In this document: piece by piece, positions 26,723 through 36,933 of the stretch
Position numbering within the stretch: the stretch's first letter is position 1
Layout: every line of letters begins with the position of its first letter
DNA from: Labrys wisconsinensis
GTDB taxonomy: Bacteria; Pseudomonadota; Alphaproteobacteria; Rhizobiales; Labraceae
Length of the DNA stretch: 64,000 nucleotides
Reading direction: 5' to 3'
NCBI RefSeq assembly: GCF_030814995.1
Contig: NZ_JAUSVX010000007.1
Coordinates: forward strand, 186,001-250,000
Notes under the pieces: model-generated
The model's input: the letters and a program-made list of their open reading frames with translations, nothing else
Database searches by the model: none
Told to the model about the DNA's origin: nothing
Position numbers and translations under genes: made by a program

Positions 26723-26949
26723 CGCCCTTCCCAGAGCGCGAGCTCGTCCTCACCCATCGGCTCGAAGAAATCCGGCCCCGGCCCGGCGAGTTGCCCTTCG
26801 AGCAGCCAGATCCGGAAGCGGGTCTGGGGAATCGGGACGATCCTGGCGACCGGCTTCTTGCCCTTGGCCAGAATGACTTCTTCTCCCGACAGCGCCGCAT
26901 CGATCAGCTTCGACAGGTTTGTCTTCGCAGCATGGATGGTGACCTGCAT
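26719..26949 (-). CDS. vapB: VapB/Phd-family antitoxin
   Basis: This 76-residue antitoxin is encoded directly upstream of the PIN toxin remnant, with a four-base overlap. The N-terminal half, MQVTIHAAKTNLSKLIDAA followed by EEVILAKGKKPVARIVP, is a textbook Phd/YefM DNA-binding fold. The C-terminal part (GPDFFEPMGEDELALWEG) is the acidic toxin-binding tail. ATG 26949 has GGAGAA upstream. TTAGCTAA at 26975-26982 could belong to an autoregulatory operator. The frame is intact although the toxin is broken. Confidence 0.9.
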   Translation of the reverse strand: MQVTIHAAKTNLSKLIDAALSGEEVILAKGKKPVARIVPIPQTRFRIWLLEGQLAGPGPDFFEPMGEDELALWEGR

Positions 26950-27146
26950 GGGGCATTCTCCAGTTGTGGCTGAGTTAGCTAATGCCATCCTGTGATCGTC
27001 GAGGCCAGAACCGAAGGAAGAGCAAGTCTGCAACCCTCGATCGTGAACCCGGGGGCACTTCCCATCGGCCCCCACTCCGGTCCATGATCGGCCCGAACGG
27101 GGGTGCCGCAGGCCGCATGCGCCGTGCGACCGCAGGGGGTGAGATC

Positions 27147-27818
27147 ATGCCGGAAGGGCGCGCGCGGCGCCGATGGCTGGCCGGGCCGGCGGCCCTGCTC
27201 TGGCTCGCGGCCGGCAATGCCTGGGCCGCCGATCCGGAGGCGGTCGCCCGGGCCGTCGCCCGCAGCCTCGACCTGCAGACCAGCCTGCCGAAGCCGGCAC
27301 CGCCCGATGCGCCGGATCCGTTCGGCTTCTCCTGGCACATCCCGCCCGATGTGGCACGGCTGATCCTGTGGGGCGCGGTCATCATCGGCGCGGCGCTGAT
27401 CGTCTGGTCCATGCGCGACAGCCTGCCGGGCTTCAGCCGCTCGCGCAGCCTCAAGGCCGACGCGGCGGCGCCTCCACCGCGCGATGCGGCGGTGGAGCGC
27501 ATGGACGAGGCCCAGCTCGAGGCCGACGCGCTCTATCGCCAGGGCCGCATCGCCGAGGCCATGCACGTGCTGCTGCTGCAGGGCCTCGCCGAGATGCGCC
27601 GCCGGCTCAACGTCAGCTTCGCCGCCTCGCTGACCAGCCGCGAGATCCTGCGCCATGTACGCCTGCCCGAAGCGGGGCGAGCCGGCTTCGCCGACCTGGT
27701 GCAGCGGGTCGAGCGCGCCTATTTCGGCAGCCACGCCGTGGCGGCCGAGGATTACCAGGCCTGCCGCCGCAGCTTCGAGGCGCTGACCGGCGCCCTCGCC
27801 TCCGCCGGGCCGGCCTGA
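27147..27818 (+). CDS. DUF4129-type membrane protein (first gene of the MoxR operon)
   Basis: A 223-residue protein with an N-terminal hydrophobic signal or anchor segment (AGPAALLWLAAGNAWA), a short linker and one transmembrane helix near residues 69-90 (LILWGAVIIGAALIVWSM). The cytosolic C-terminal helical region (about 120-215; EADALYRQGRIAEAMHVLLLQGL, ASLTSREILRHV, FADLVQRVERAYFG) is characteristic of DUF4129. These proteins accompany MoxR/DUF58 operons; their function is unknown, though an envelope or protease-assembly role is often suggested. AGGGGGTGAG precedes ATG 27147. The stop overlaps the next start (TGATG). Confidence 0.85.
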   Translation: MPEGRARRRWLAGPAALLWLAAGNAWAADPEAVARAVARSLDLQTSLPKPAPPDAPDPFGFSWHIPPDVARLILWGAVIIGAALIVWSMRDSLPGFSRSRSLKADAAAPPPRDAAVERMDEAQLEADALYRQGRIAEAMHVLLLQGLAEMRRRLNVSFAASLTSREILRHVRLPEAGRAGFADLVQRVERAYFGSHAVAAEDYQACRRSFEALTGALASAGPA

Positions 27819-29030
27819 TGCAGGCCTCGCCCTTCTCCGGCCGCATCCTGACGGCGCTGGCGGGCGCGGCCATCGCCGTCTTCGCCCTGTCCTTCTTCCT
27901 CGCGGCTCGCGGCGGCGGGGAGAACGGCATCGGCAACGTGGTGCGGCCGAGCACCTATTCGCATTCGGCCATCGGCCATGCCGGTCTCTACGAGACGTTG
28001 AAGCGGCTCGGCTTCAACGTGGCGCGCGACCGCGGCGGCGCCTCGGGCGGGACCGGCTCCGGCGACGTCTCCATCATGGCGGAGCCGGATCCGCTCTTCC
28101 TCGCCGGCGACCACGCGCTGCGGGCGAGCCTGGCGCGGGACCTGCTGCTGGTCCTGCCGAAATGGCGCGGCACGCGCGCCGACGACCGGCCCGACTGGAT
28201 CGGGGCGATCGAGCCGCTGCCGCCCGACGCGGCGCTGGCGGCGATCCGCCTGGTGGACGGCAAGGCCGAGGTGCTGCGCGACAAGCCGGCCGGCCCCTGG
28301 ACGGTCGACGAGCTCGGGGCGGCGCCGCGCTTCTCCGGCACGGTGCAGCTCCTCAAGAGCCCGAACATCACCCCGATCCTCGCCAGCGCCGACGGCATCC
28401 TGCTCGGCAAGGTCGAGAACGCCAACCGGCGCATCTTCGTGCTGTCCGACCCGGAGCCGATCGAGAACCACGGCCTGGCGCTCGCCGGCAATCCCGGGTT
28501 CGTCGTCGCCATGATCGAGGCGGTCAGCGACAGGGGCGAGGACCGCATCGTCTTCGACGAGGCGGTGCACGGCATCGCCGGCGCGCCGGAGAGCCCGCTG
28601 ACGCTGCTCGTGACCTTCCCCTATTCCGTGCTGACGCTGCAGGCCCTCGTCGCCATCGCCCTGCTGCTCGGCGCCACCATGGCGCGCTTCGGGCCGCCGG
28701 AGACGGCGCCGCCGGCCCTGCGCTTCGGCAAGGCGGCGCTGATCGCCAACGCCGCCGCCCTGCTCGACTATGCCGGCCACCAGGAGCACGTGCTGCGGCG
28801 CCACGCGCGCATCACCCTCGCCGACGCCGGCCGCCAGCTGCACGCGCCGGCTAGTCTCGACGGGCCCGGCCTCGCCGCCTGGCTCGACCGCATCGGCGCA
28901 GCCCGCGGCGTCGGGCTGCGCGCCAGCGACATCATCGCCCGCATCGACGCCCTGCCGGGCGGCGCGCGCGGCCTCACCGGCTTGTTCACGGCGGTCCGCG
29001 ACCTGCACCGCTGGAAAGGGGATATCCTCG

Positions 29031-29983
<953 letters not shown>

Positions 29984-29987
<4 letters not shown>

Positions 29988-31348
29988 GCGCAAGCACCGA
30001 AAGCCCGGGCGCGACGATCGGCTCGGCCGATCGCGGGGCGATCCGCCCGACGCCGCGGGCTGCCCTGGTGCTCGCCGCCGGCATCCCGCCGGGCTTCCTG
30101 CTGCTGACCTGGAACGCCTCGCTGTGGATCCTGCCGGTGGCCTATGCCCTGTTCGCGCTGGCGGCGATCGGCATCGACGCGGCGATGACCCGGCGGCCGC
30201 GCCGGGTCGGCATCGCGGCTTTCGCGCCCGAGCGGCTCTATGTCGGGCGCAGCGGCACGCTGGTGCTCGACATCGACGCCGGCGGCCGGCCGGAGCCGAT
30301 CCGCTTCGAGGCCTTGTGCGAGCTCGTCGGCGACGCGCCGCAGCCGCAGCCGGCCGCGGGCGTCTCGGCCGCCGGCCGGCTGACGCTCGAGATCGAGCTT
30401 CTCGCCCGTCGGCGCGGCCGGCTCGAGCTCGCCGCGGTCTGGGCGCGCTGGCGCGGCCCGATGGGCCTGGCCGAGGGGCGCAAGCGCGTCGCCATCGGCC
30501 GCAGCATCGATGTCGTGCCCGACATCCGCGGCATCCAGAGCGCGGCGCTGCAGTTCTTCGACCGCGACTCGATCTTCGGGGCCAAGGTGCAGCGCCAGAA
30601 GGGCGAGGGCGCCGAGTTCGAGACCCTGCGCGAATATGCGCCCGGCCTCGATCATCGCTTCATGGACTGGAAGCGCTCGGCCAAGCACCGCAAGCTCCTG
30701 ACGCGCGAGTTCCGCACCGAGCGCAACAACCCGGTGATGCTGGCCTTCGACACCGGCCATCTCATGCTGGAGCCGATCGATGGCGTGGCCCGGCTCGACC
30801 ACGCCATCGAGGCCGGGCTGCTGCTCGGCTGGATCTCGCTGCGCGGCGGCGACCTGGTCGGCGCCTACGGCTTCGACGCGCGGGCGCGCCAGTTCCTGGC
30901 GCCCGCCGGCGGCATGCCGCATTTCGCCCGGCTGCAGCGCGCCGGCGCGGGCCTGGCCTATCGCACCGAGGAGACGAATTTCACGCTCGGCCTCGCCGAG
31001 CTGGAGGCACGGCTCAACCGGCGCACCCTGGTGGTGCTGTTCACCGAGTTCGTCGACACCATCTCGGCCGAGCTGCTGCTCGAGAGCCTCACCCGCATGG
31101 CGCGCCGCCACGTCGTCGTCTTCGTGACGCTGCAGGATCCGATGGCCGCCCGCCTGATCGCGGCGGCGCCCGAACGCTTCTCCGCCGTGGCGCAGGCGGT
31201 GGTGGCGCACGATTTCCAGCGCGAGCGCTCGATCGTGCTGGAGCGCATCGCCCGGCTCGGCGTCCACTGCCTCGACGCGCCGGCCCGCCATGTCTCCGCC
31301 GGGCTGCTCAACCGCTACCTGGCGATCAAGCAGAGGGGGTTGATGTGA
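29984..31348 (+). CDS. DUF58 (VWA-like) membrane protein
   Basis: A 454-residue protein starting with GTG at 29984, overlapping the MoxR stop. Two adjacent hydrophobic helices lie near residues 27-65. The cytosolic DUF58 core contains [20 protein letters not shown] followed by [16 protein letters not shown], then a VWA-like fold. The metal-site loop normally written DxSxS reads AFDTGHLM here, so the MIDAS is degenerate. DUF58 proteins are likely MoxR clients. The frame extends upstream through moxR but only as a shadow. The next gene lies 322 bases away beyond a repeat pair. Confidence 0.9.
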
Positions 31349-31670
31349 GGGCGGGACGGGAAGGGTGGGCGAAGCAGGATGTGGCGCAGGTCAAGCCTTC
31401 TCCACGAAGTGGGGAAGGTGCCGGCCGAAGGCCGGCGGATGGGGTGTGGTGGGCAGATCTCCGATGGTGTCCGGCTTGCACAAGGCTCGGGCAGAACCTG
31501 CAGGTGGAGAGCCTTGCCCGCCACACCCCATCCGCCCATGCTCCGCATGGGCACCTTCCCCACCTTCGGTGGAGAAGGCTCTTGCGCCCTCTCCTGCCCA
31601 GCTTTGGCTTGTCGTTCCGTCCCAGCGGGCGACGGCGCTCCGCGATCGCCCCTGCCCAGGGTCCCCGCCC
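31349..31670. other. Intergenic region inside the MoxR operon carrying two inverted palindromic repeats
   Basis: This 322-base gap is the only large one in an otherwise overlapping operon. It is filled mainly by the repeat pair at 31396-31454 and 31516-31578. I see no gene; frames running through it lack ribosome sites and family features. It may contain a processing site or internal promoter for the SpoIIM and RDD genes. Confidence 0.7.
31396..31578. repeat. Pair of REP-like elements in inverted orientation with co-varying stems
   Basis: Copy 1 (31396-31454) and the reverse-oriented copy 2 (31516-31578) share an opening hairpin, CTTCTCCAC with GTGGGGAAG in copy 2 and a shortened version in copy 1, and the trailing GGATGGGGTGTGG. 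Between these is a second hairpin whose stem differs: GCCGGCC/GGCCGGC in copy 1 and GCCCATGC/GCATGGGC in copy 2. Both keep full pairing, so structure rather than sequence is conserved. The two copies could also pair with each other into one very long stem. Confidence 0.85.
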
Positions 31671-32711
31671 ATGACCGTCTCCTCCTCCCTCGACGATCCC
31701 CGCCCGCGCCTCGTCCTGCGCAGCGCCGAGTTTCGCAAGGGCCGCGAGCAGGGCTGGCGGCGGCTGGACGACCTCGTGACGCGGGTGGAGAAGCGCGGCA
31801 TCGCCAGCCTCTCGGCCGAGGAGCTGCAGAGCCTGCCGCTCGCCTATCGCGCCACCCTGTCCTCGCTCTCGGTGGCGCGCAGCATCGCGCTCGACCGCAA
31901 CCTGCTCGCCTATCTGGAGAACCTGGCGCTGCGCGGCTATCTCGCGGTCTACGGGCCGCGGGCCGGCATCCTGGAGAGCCTGCGCCGCTTCCTCGTCCGC
32001 GACTTTCCGGCAGCAGTGCGCGGCGCGCGCTGGCATATGCTGGTGGCCGCGCTCGCCATCCTCACCGGCGTGCTGGCGGGCTACATGCTGGTGGCGGCGG
32101 ACGAGGACTGGTTCACCGCCCTCATCCCCGAGGCCCTGTCCGGCGGGCGCGGGCCGGCCAGCACGGCGGCCGACCTGCGCACGGGCGAGCTCTTCGCGCC
32201 CTGGCCGGGCTTCTCGGAGGCCTTCATCGTCTTCGCCAACTTCCTGTTCCGCCACAACACGGTGATCGGCATCATGGCCTTCGGCCTCGGCATCGCCGCC
32301 GGCGTGCCGACGATGCTCCTGCTGATCTACCAGGGCGTGCTGATCGGCGCGATGATGGCGCTGCACGCCAATCGCGGCCTGCTCGTCGACTTCCTCGGCT
32401 GGATCTCGATCCACGGCGTCACCGAGATCGGCGCCATCGTGCTGTGCGGCGGCGCCGGGCTCGTGCTGGCCGAGAAGGTGCTGTTCCCCGGCCGCACCAC
32501 GCGGCTCGACAGCCTGGCGCGGCACGGGCGCACCGCCGCGGGCATCGCGGCGGGGGCGGTGCTGCTGTTCTTCATCGCCGGGCTGATCGAGGGTGGCTTG
32601 CGCCAGCTCGTCGCCACCACCGACGGGCGCTTCGCCTTCGCCGCGGTCACGGCCGTGCTGTGGCTGGCCTATTTCCTCTCGGGCCGGGGCAGGAGCGCCG
32701 ATGGCCGCTGA
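31671..32711 (+). CDS. Stage II sporulation protein M-like (SpoIIM/DUF95) membrane protein
   Basis: The 346-residue protein has a cytosolic helical N-terminal part (about 1-115). Five or six transmembrane helices follow, with conserved segments FIVFANFLFRHNTVIGIMAF and YQGVLIGAMMALHANRG and the ISIHGVTEIGAIVLCGGAGL motif typical of the SpoIIM/DUF95 family. In non-sporulating bacteria these proteins occur in MoxR/DUF58 operons with RDD proteins, function unknown. ATG 31671 is chosen over the upstream frame that runs through the repeats. Its end overlaps the RDD gene by 11 bases. Confidence 0.88.
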   Translation: MTVSSSLDDPRPRLVLRSAEFRKGREQGWRRLDDLVTRVEKRGIASLSAEELQSLPLAYRATLSSLSVARSIALDRNLLAYLENLALRGYLAVYGPRAGILESLRRFLVRDFPAAVRGARWHMLVAALAILTGVLAGYMLVAADEDWFTALIPEALSGGRGPASTAADLRTGELFAPWPGFSEAFIVFANFLFRHNTVIGIMAFGLGIAAGVPTMLLLIYQGVLIGAMMALHANRGLLVDFLGWISIHGVTEIGAIVLCGGAGLVLAEKVLFPGRTTRLDSLARHGRTAAGIAAGAVLLFFIAGLIEGGLRQLVATTDGRFAFAAVTAVLWLAYFLSGRGRSADGR

Positions 32712-33612
32712 CACCGACCGCATCGCCCGGCTGCTCGGCGGGCGCCAGCGCAACCTGCGCGAGATCGTCAGCCCCGAGGGCGTGGCGCTCGAGGTCGAGG
32801 TCGCCGACCACGGCGAGCGCGTCGGCGCCTTCGCCATCGACTTCCTCTTGTGGCTGGCGGTGACGATCCTGCTCTATCTCGGCATCCTGCTGGCGATCCT
32901 GCACGGCGTCACCAGCGCGGTGGCGATCACGGCGATCCTGTTCATCGCCTTCATCGTCCGCAACCTCTACTTCGTCTATTTCGAGCTCGCCTGGCAGGGC
33001 TCGACGCCCGGCAAGAAGCTGATGGGTCTGAGGGTGATCGATCGCCAGGGCGGACCGCTGACCCCGGCGGCGCTGATCGCGCGCAACCTCACCCGCGAGG
33101 TCGAGATCTTCCTGCCGATCGGCCTGCTCCTCAGCCTCTCCGTCACCGGCGAGGGCACGGCCTTCTGGCAGAAGCTCTGCGACTTCGCCTGGGTGGCGCT
33201 GATCTCCTGCCTGCCCTTCTTCAACCGTGACCACCTGCGCGCCGGCGACCTGATCGGCGGCACCATGGTGATCGCCCTGCCGCGGCGCGCCCTGCTCGGC
33301 GACCTCGCAGTGGAGACGACGCCCTACGCCTTCTCCAGCCGCCAGCTCGCGGCCTACGGCGCCTTCGAGCTGCAGGTGCTGGAGGAATTGCTGCGCCGCC
33401 CGGACTCGCCCGAGACGCGCCGCCTGCTCGACGACGTCTGCACCAAGATCTGCCGCAAGATCGGCTGGACCGAGCCGGTGCGCCCGGGCGAGGCGCCGGC
33501 CTTCCTCAAGGCCTTCTACGCCGCGGAGCGGGCGGAGCTGGAGCGGGCCCGCCTGTTCGGCCGGCACAAGGCCGACAAGCATTCCAAGGCGGGCGAGACG
33601 ACGGATGGGTAG
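32701..33612 (+). CDS. RDD family membrane protein
   Basis: A 303-residue protein. Its RDD domain (about 35-200) contains GERVGAFAIDFLLWLAVTI with the conserved Arg and Asp, then three to four helices, and WQGSTPGKKLMGLRVIDRQG. The C-terminal tail of about 100 residues is helical and charged, rich in Arg, Glu and Lys. RDD proteins are small membrane proteins, some implicated in ion or solute transport. This is the last gene of the DUF4129-DUF4350-MoxR-DUF58-SpoIIM-RDD set, ending 18 bases from the convergent higA. Confidence 0.88.
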   Translation: MAADTDRIARLLGGRQRNLREIVSPEGVALEVEVADHGERVGAFAIDFLLWLAVTILLYLGILLAILHGVTSAVAITAILFIAFIVRNLYFVYFELAWQGSTPGKKLMGLRVIDRQGGPLTPAALIARNLTREVEIFLPIGLLLSLSVTGEGTAFWQKLCDFAWVALISCLPFFNRDHLRAGDLIGGTMVIALPRRALLGDLAVETTPYAFSSRQLAAYGAFELQVLEELLRRPDSPETRRLLDDVCTKICRKIGWTEPVRPGEAPAFLKAFYAAERAELERARLFGRHKADKHSKAGETTDG

Positions 33613-33630
33613 AGGAGACGCGCAGCCCCT

Positions 33631-33942
33631 CTATGCCGCCCGGATCGTCGGAATCCGGCTGACGTCGACTTCCCGTTCGGCGTGCCAGACATCGTGGGCG
33701 GCCTGCATCCTCAACCAGATGCCGGCACCGTTCCCGAAGAGCTTGCCGAGGCGCACGGCCACCGTCGAGGAGACGGGCTTCCTCTCGCGGAGGATATCGT
33801 AGAGATGCTGCCGCGAGATGCCGAGCAGATCGGCAATCTCCGTCCTCGTCTTCCCGGCCGCGGGAATGATGTCCTCACGGAGCAGTTCGCCGGGATGCGA
33901 GGGACACCGGTCGGGATTGCGATGGGCGGCACATTCAGTCAC
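33631..33942 (-). CDS. higA: HigA-type antitoxin (XRE helix-turn-helix)
   Basis: The 103-residue DNA-binding antitoxin has the classic HigA opening HPGELLREDIIPAAGKTRTE. A helix-turn-helix follows (IADLLGISRQHLYDILRER near residues 36-54), then STVAVRLGKLFGNGAGIWLRMQAAHD. It starts at GTG 33942, overlapping the stop of the higB remnant by four bases, as in normal higBA operons. In intact systems it binds and neutralises the HigB ribonuclease and represses the operon. Here the toxin is truncated, so it is an orphan. Confidence 0.9.
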   Translation of the reverse strand: MTECAAHRNPDRCPSHPGELLREDIIPAAGKTRTEIADLLGISRQHLYDILRERKPVSSTVAVRLGKLFGNGAGIWLRMQAAHDVWHAEREVDVSRIPTIRAA

Positions 33943-34073
33943 TGCGAGTCTCCTCCCCTGAGGGCGTGAAAGTCGAAACCAGGGACGTTCATGTCCTCGG
34001 CCGATGCAGCGACTTCAAGGCGATCGAGACGACGAAGGATGCGATCATGCATCTTGGCGTCGATACATATGGC
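33939..34073 (-). pseudogene. higB: higB toxin remnant (about 45 codons)
   Basis: Immediately upstream of higA and overlapping it by four bases is a short open frame. It encodes MHDRILRRLDRLEVAAS, then AEDMNVPGFDFHALRG, and stops after GGDSQ. This matches the middle of HigB toxins (the RLDAL...DMNxPGxxLHxLxG region). About 35 N-terminal residues are missing because a TAA stop (34074-34076) lies just upstream. The C-terminal beta strands with the catalytic residues are also gone. Deletion rather than frameshift is indicated, since the next gene begins within 30 bases. Confidence 0.7.
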
Positions 34074-34103
34074 TTACATCGTGCCACGCCGCGCCACCGA
34101 GCC

Positions 34104-34841
34104 TCAATCGAACACCCCGGCGATCTGGTCGAGGTCGATGCCTTCCTTCACCGCGCGCAGGGCGTGGTAAACCACCGCCGCCAGCACGGCATCGACGCTG
34201 CTCCACAGGGTCTGCACGCCATATTGCAGGAGATTGGCAACCGTGGGGTCGACCACCCCGCCGAGGACGTCGGGGAGCGGCTGGACGGTGAGCTGCTCGG
34301 CGGCGCCGACGATCAGGAACAGGGCGAAGATCTTCCAGCGATAGCCGCGCGTCAGCGCCGCGCTGCGCTCCATGCTGGCGATCGGGCCGAGACGCTCGAC
34401 CACGCAGGCCGGCGCGGTCACGAACCAGGCCGTGGTCGCCATGAAGCCGGGAAATACCAGCGCGGCGAAGCCGGCGGCCGTGGCGACGGTGGTCAGCACC
34501 GCCGCGACCAGCAGCGGCAGGGCGTGGCGCAGGCATGGCGCGGCCGAGCCGACCAGGGTGAAGGGCCGGCCGCGCATCTCCTGGAAGGCGCCGTGCACCG
34601 TGACGCCCTGGACGAGGAAGCCCAGCAGCGTCTGCACGGCAAGGGCGATCCAGACGCCGCTCCAGGTTACGGTTTCCGACGCGCCGGGCAGGCTGAGGAG
34701 CAGCACCGGTGCGCCGCCGATCGCGGCCAGGGCGAGAAAGCGCAGCGGGCGCCGGGCGAGCAGGCGGCCGGTGCGGCCGATGAGCTCGCCGATGCGCAGC
34801 TCCCCGGCGGCGCCGACGGCGGCATGGGCAAGCTCGGTCAT
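34104..34841 (-). CDS. Multispanning membrane protein, paralogue family copy 1
   Basis: A 245-residue protein with about six hydrophobic helices. It shares with the products of 34875-35609 and 44900-45637 the segments GAFQEMRGRPFTL, PACVVERLGPIASMERSAALTRG and the C-terminal VKEGIDLDQIAGVFD. I do not recognise a named function; the topology resembles the glycerophosphodiesterase-membrane or YciC-like families of six-helix proteins. It lies 33 bases downstream of copy 2 on the same strand, so the two arose by tandem duplication and are probably co-transcribed. Confidence 0.8.
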   Translation of the reverse strand: MTELAHAAVGAAGELRIGELIGRTGRLLARRPLRFLALAAIGGAPVLLLSLPGASETVTWSGVWIALAVQTLLGFLVQGVTVHGAFQEMRGRPFTLVGSAAPCLRHALPLLVAAVLTTVATAAGFAALVFPGFMATTAWFVTAPACVVERLGPIASMERSAALTRGYRWKIFALFLIVGAAEQLTVQPLPDVLGGVVDPTVANLLQYGVQTLWSSVDAVLAAVVYHALRAVKEGIDLDQIAGVFD

Positions 34842-34874
34842 CGCCTCTCCGGTGCTGTCGCCCGCATGCGGGCC

Positions 34875-35609
34875 TCAGTCGAACACGCCGGCGATCTGGT
34901 CGAGGTCGATGCCTTCCTTGATCTGCCGGAGATCGTGATAGACGACCGCGGCGAGGATCGCCGCCAGCGAGCCCCCGACCACCTGGAAGAGATATTGCAG
35001 CACGACGACCGACAGCGGCCCGGCGACATGGCCCAGGATATACGAGGCCAGGTACATCGGCACCAGCACGATGGCCTCGAAGACGAGCACCAGGCCGAAG
35101 ACCCGCCAGCGATAGCCCTTGGTGAGCGCGGCGCTGCGGCTGATGCTGTCCCTGGCACCGAGGCGCTCGACCACGCAGGCCGGCGCGGCCACGAACCAGG
35201 CGATCATCGCCATCAGGCCGGGCACGATCAGCAGCACCAGGCCCAGCATGATGCCCAGCGAGACCAGGAGCGCCGCCCCGAGCAGCGGCCCGATATGGCC
35301 GAGGCATTTGGCGATGGATTCGCCGAGCGTGAAGGACTGGCCGCGCATCTCCTGGAACGCCCCGTACACCATGGCGCCCTGGGCGAGGAAGCCGATGGCC
35401 ATCTGCGCCAGTATCGCCAGCCACAAGGGCCCATGCAAAGCCCGCTGCGGATCGGCGGAAAGGCCGACCAGGAGCATGGGCAGGCCCGCCGCGGCGGCCA
35501 GCAGCAGGAAGGGGCCGGGGCGCCGGCGCAGCACGCCGATCGCCCGGGCCAGCGCGGAGCCGATGCGGAACGCGCCGGACTCGGCGCTGGGATAGCTGAG
35601 ATCGGTCAT
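34875..35609 (-). CDS. Multispanning membrane protein, paralogue family copy 2
   Basis: The 244-residue protein has about six hydrophobic segments with the family signatures GAFQEMRGQSFTLGESIAKC, APACVVERLGARDSISRSAA, TKGYRWRVFGLVLVF and the final IKEGIDLDQIAGVFD. The C-terminal KEGIDLDQ motif is on a hydrophilic tail and is the most conserved part of the family, suggesting a partner-binding site; this is inference. ATG 35609 gives MTDLSYPSAES, parallel to MTDMAYRGSAS of copy 3, which supports the start. It lies about 100 bases downstream of the aminotransferase gene. Confidence 0.82.
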   Translation of the reverse strand: MTDLSYPSAESGAFRIGSALARAIGVLRRRPGPFLLLAAAAGLPMLLVGLSADPQRALHGPLWLAILAQMAIGFLAQGAMVYGAFQEMRGQSFTLGESIAKCLGHIGPLLGAALLVSLGIMLGLVLLIVPGLMAMIAWFVAAPACVVERLGARDSISRSAALTKGYRWRVFGLVLVFEAIVLVPMYLASYILGHVAGPLSVVVLQYLFQVVGGSLAAILAAVVYHDLRQIKEGIDLDQIAGVFD

Positions 35610-35706
35610 GAGTCCTCCCGTCTGGGATGTCGCCCGCCCGTGCCGGCGATCATGGTCCGCCAGGGCCTGCGGCCCTGTGCGGGAACGCACACCCGATGCG
35701 GCGCGC

Positions 35707-36837
35707 TCAGAGCCGGCCGGCGCGCCGCGCCAGGAACTCGGACACCCGTGCCAGGCCCGCCTCGAGGATGGCCGGCGTATTGGCATAGCCGATCCGGACA
35801 TGGCCCTCCATCGCCATGGCCGAGCCGGGCGTGAACAGCACGCCGGTCTCCTCCAGCAGGGCGATGCAGAAATCCCGCGAGGGCATGGGAAGATCGTATT
35901 TCAGGAGCGCCGTCGTGCCCGAGCGCGGGCGCACCCAGGCGATCGCCGGCTCGCGCGCCACCCAGTCCGCCAGGATGGCAAGGTTGCCGCGGGTGATCGC
36001 CCGGCTGCGCGCCAGCACCCTGTCGCGGTTCTCCAGGGCGAGGGTGGCGAAGAAGTCGTCGATCATGCCGACCGAGATGGTGTTGTAGTCGCGGTGCCGC
36101 AGCACCGCCTCGACCATGGCCCGCGGGCCGACGGCCCAGCCGAGCCGGAGGCCGGCGAGGGAGAAGGCCTTCGACATGCCGGCGGTGCTGATGCCCTTCT
36201 CGTAGATGTCGGCGATCGAGGCGGTCATGCCCTCCCCGTCCTGGTCGGTGCCGCGATAGACTTCGTCGCAGAGGATCCAGGCCTCGCGCTTCCGCGCGAT
36301 CGCGGCGATCTCTTCCAGCATGGTCCGGTCCATCAGCGCGCCGGTCGGATTGTTCGGGTTGTTGATGGCGATCAGCCGCGTGCCCGGCCCGGCGAGATCG
36401 CGCAGCTCGGCGAGGTCGGGCAGGAAGCCGTTCTCCTCGCGCAGGCGAAGGAGCACGACCTCGGCGCCGATGCTCTCGGGAATGGAATAGTGCTGCTGAT
36501 AGGTCGGCACGATGCAGACCACCCGGTCGCCGCGCGAGACCAGCGCCTGGTGCACCAGGGCGTTGGCGCCGATGGTGCCGTGCGCCACGACGACGTTGTC
36601 GCGCCGCTGCCGATGGTAGAGGCCGGCGATGGCATCGCGCAGCCGGTCCGAGCCCTCGATCGCGCCATAGGTGAGCTTCATCGGCAGGAGCTCGGCGAGA
36701 TCGGCATGATTGCGGCCGGCGAGGGCGAGGAGCTCGGCGACGGTCAGGCTCTCGACGCAGGTCTCGGCGAGGTTGAGCTCGCACCGCGTCTCGAATTCGT
36801 TCATCCAGATCTCGACGCCGAACGGGGCGATGTGCAT
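35707..36837 (-). CDS. PLP-dependent class I/II aminotransferase
   Basis: A 376-residue fold-type I aminotransferase. NNPNNPTGAL (159-168) and CDEVYRGTD (Asp191) bind the cofactor ring, and Lys223 in GMSKAFSLAGLRLGW forms the Schiff base. GHVRIGYANTP near the C-terminus holds the carboxylate-binding Arg. The substrate is unknown. It follows an ABC importer and an esterase on the same strand, suggesting it acts on an amine or amino acid freed from the imported compound. ATG 36837 was preferred over the 36900 frame. VioD-like synthases share this fold, so transamination is likely but not certain. Confidence 0.85.
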   Translation of the reverse strand: MHIAPFGVEIWMNEFETRCELNLAETCVESLTVAELLALAGRNHADLAELLPMKLTYGAIEGSDRLRDAIAGLYHRQRRDNVVVAHGTIGANALVHQALVSRGDRVVCIVPTYQQHYSIPESIGAEVVLLRLREENGFLPDLAELRDLAGPGTRLIAINNPNNPTGALMDRTMLEEIAAIARKREAWILCDEVYRGTDQDGEGMTASIADIYEKGISTAGMSKAFSLAGLRLGWAVGPRAMVEAVLRHRDYNTISVGMIDDFFATLALENRDRVLARSRAITRGNLAILADWVAREPAIAWVRPRSGTTALLKYDLPMPSRDFCIALLEETGVLFTPGSAMAMEGHVRIGYANTPAILEAGLARVSEFLARRAGRL

Positions 36838-36933
36838 GCCGGTCTCCACAGGGCTGGCGCGGGCCGGCCCTGTTTGAGCACGTTCCGCGCGGCGACGCAT
36901 CTGCGGCGTCGCGATGCCCCGGCCGACGGGCGC

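Noticed and set aside
25905..27000. A tRNA-targeted genomic island after tRNA-Val
   Set aside because: No integrase and no repeat of the tRNA 3' end were found; a broken vapBC alone is not enough to call an island.
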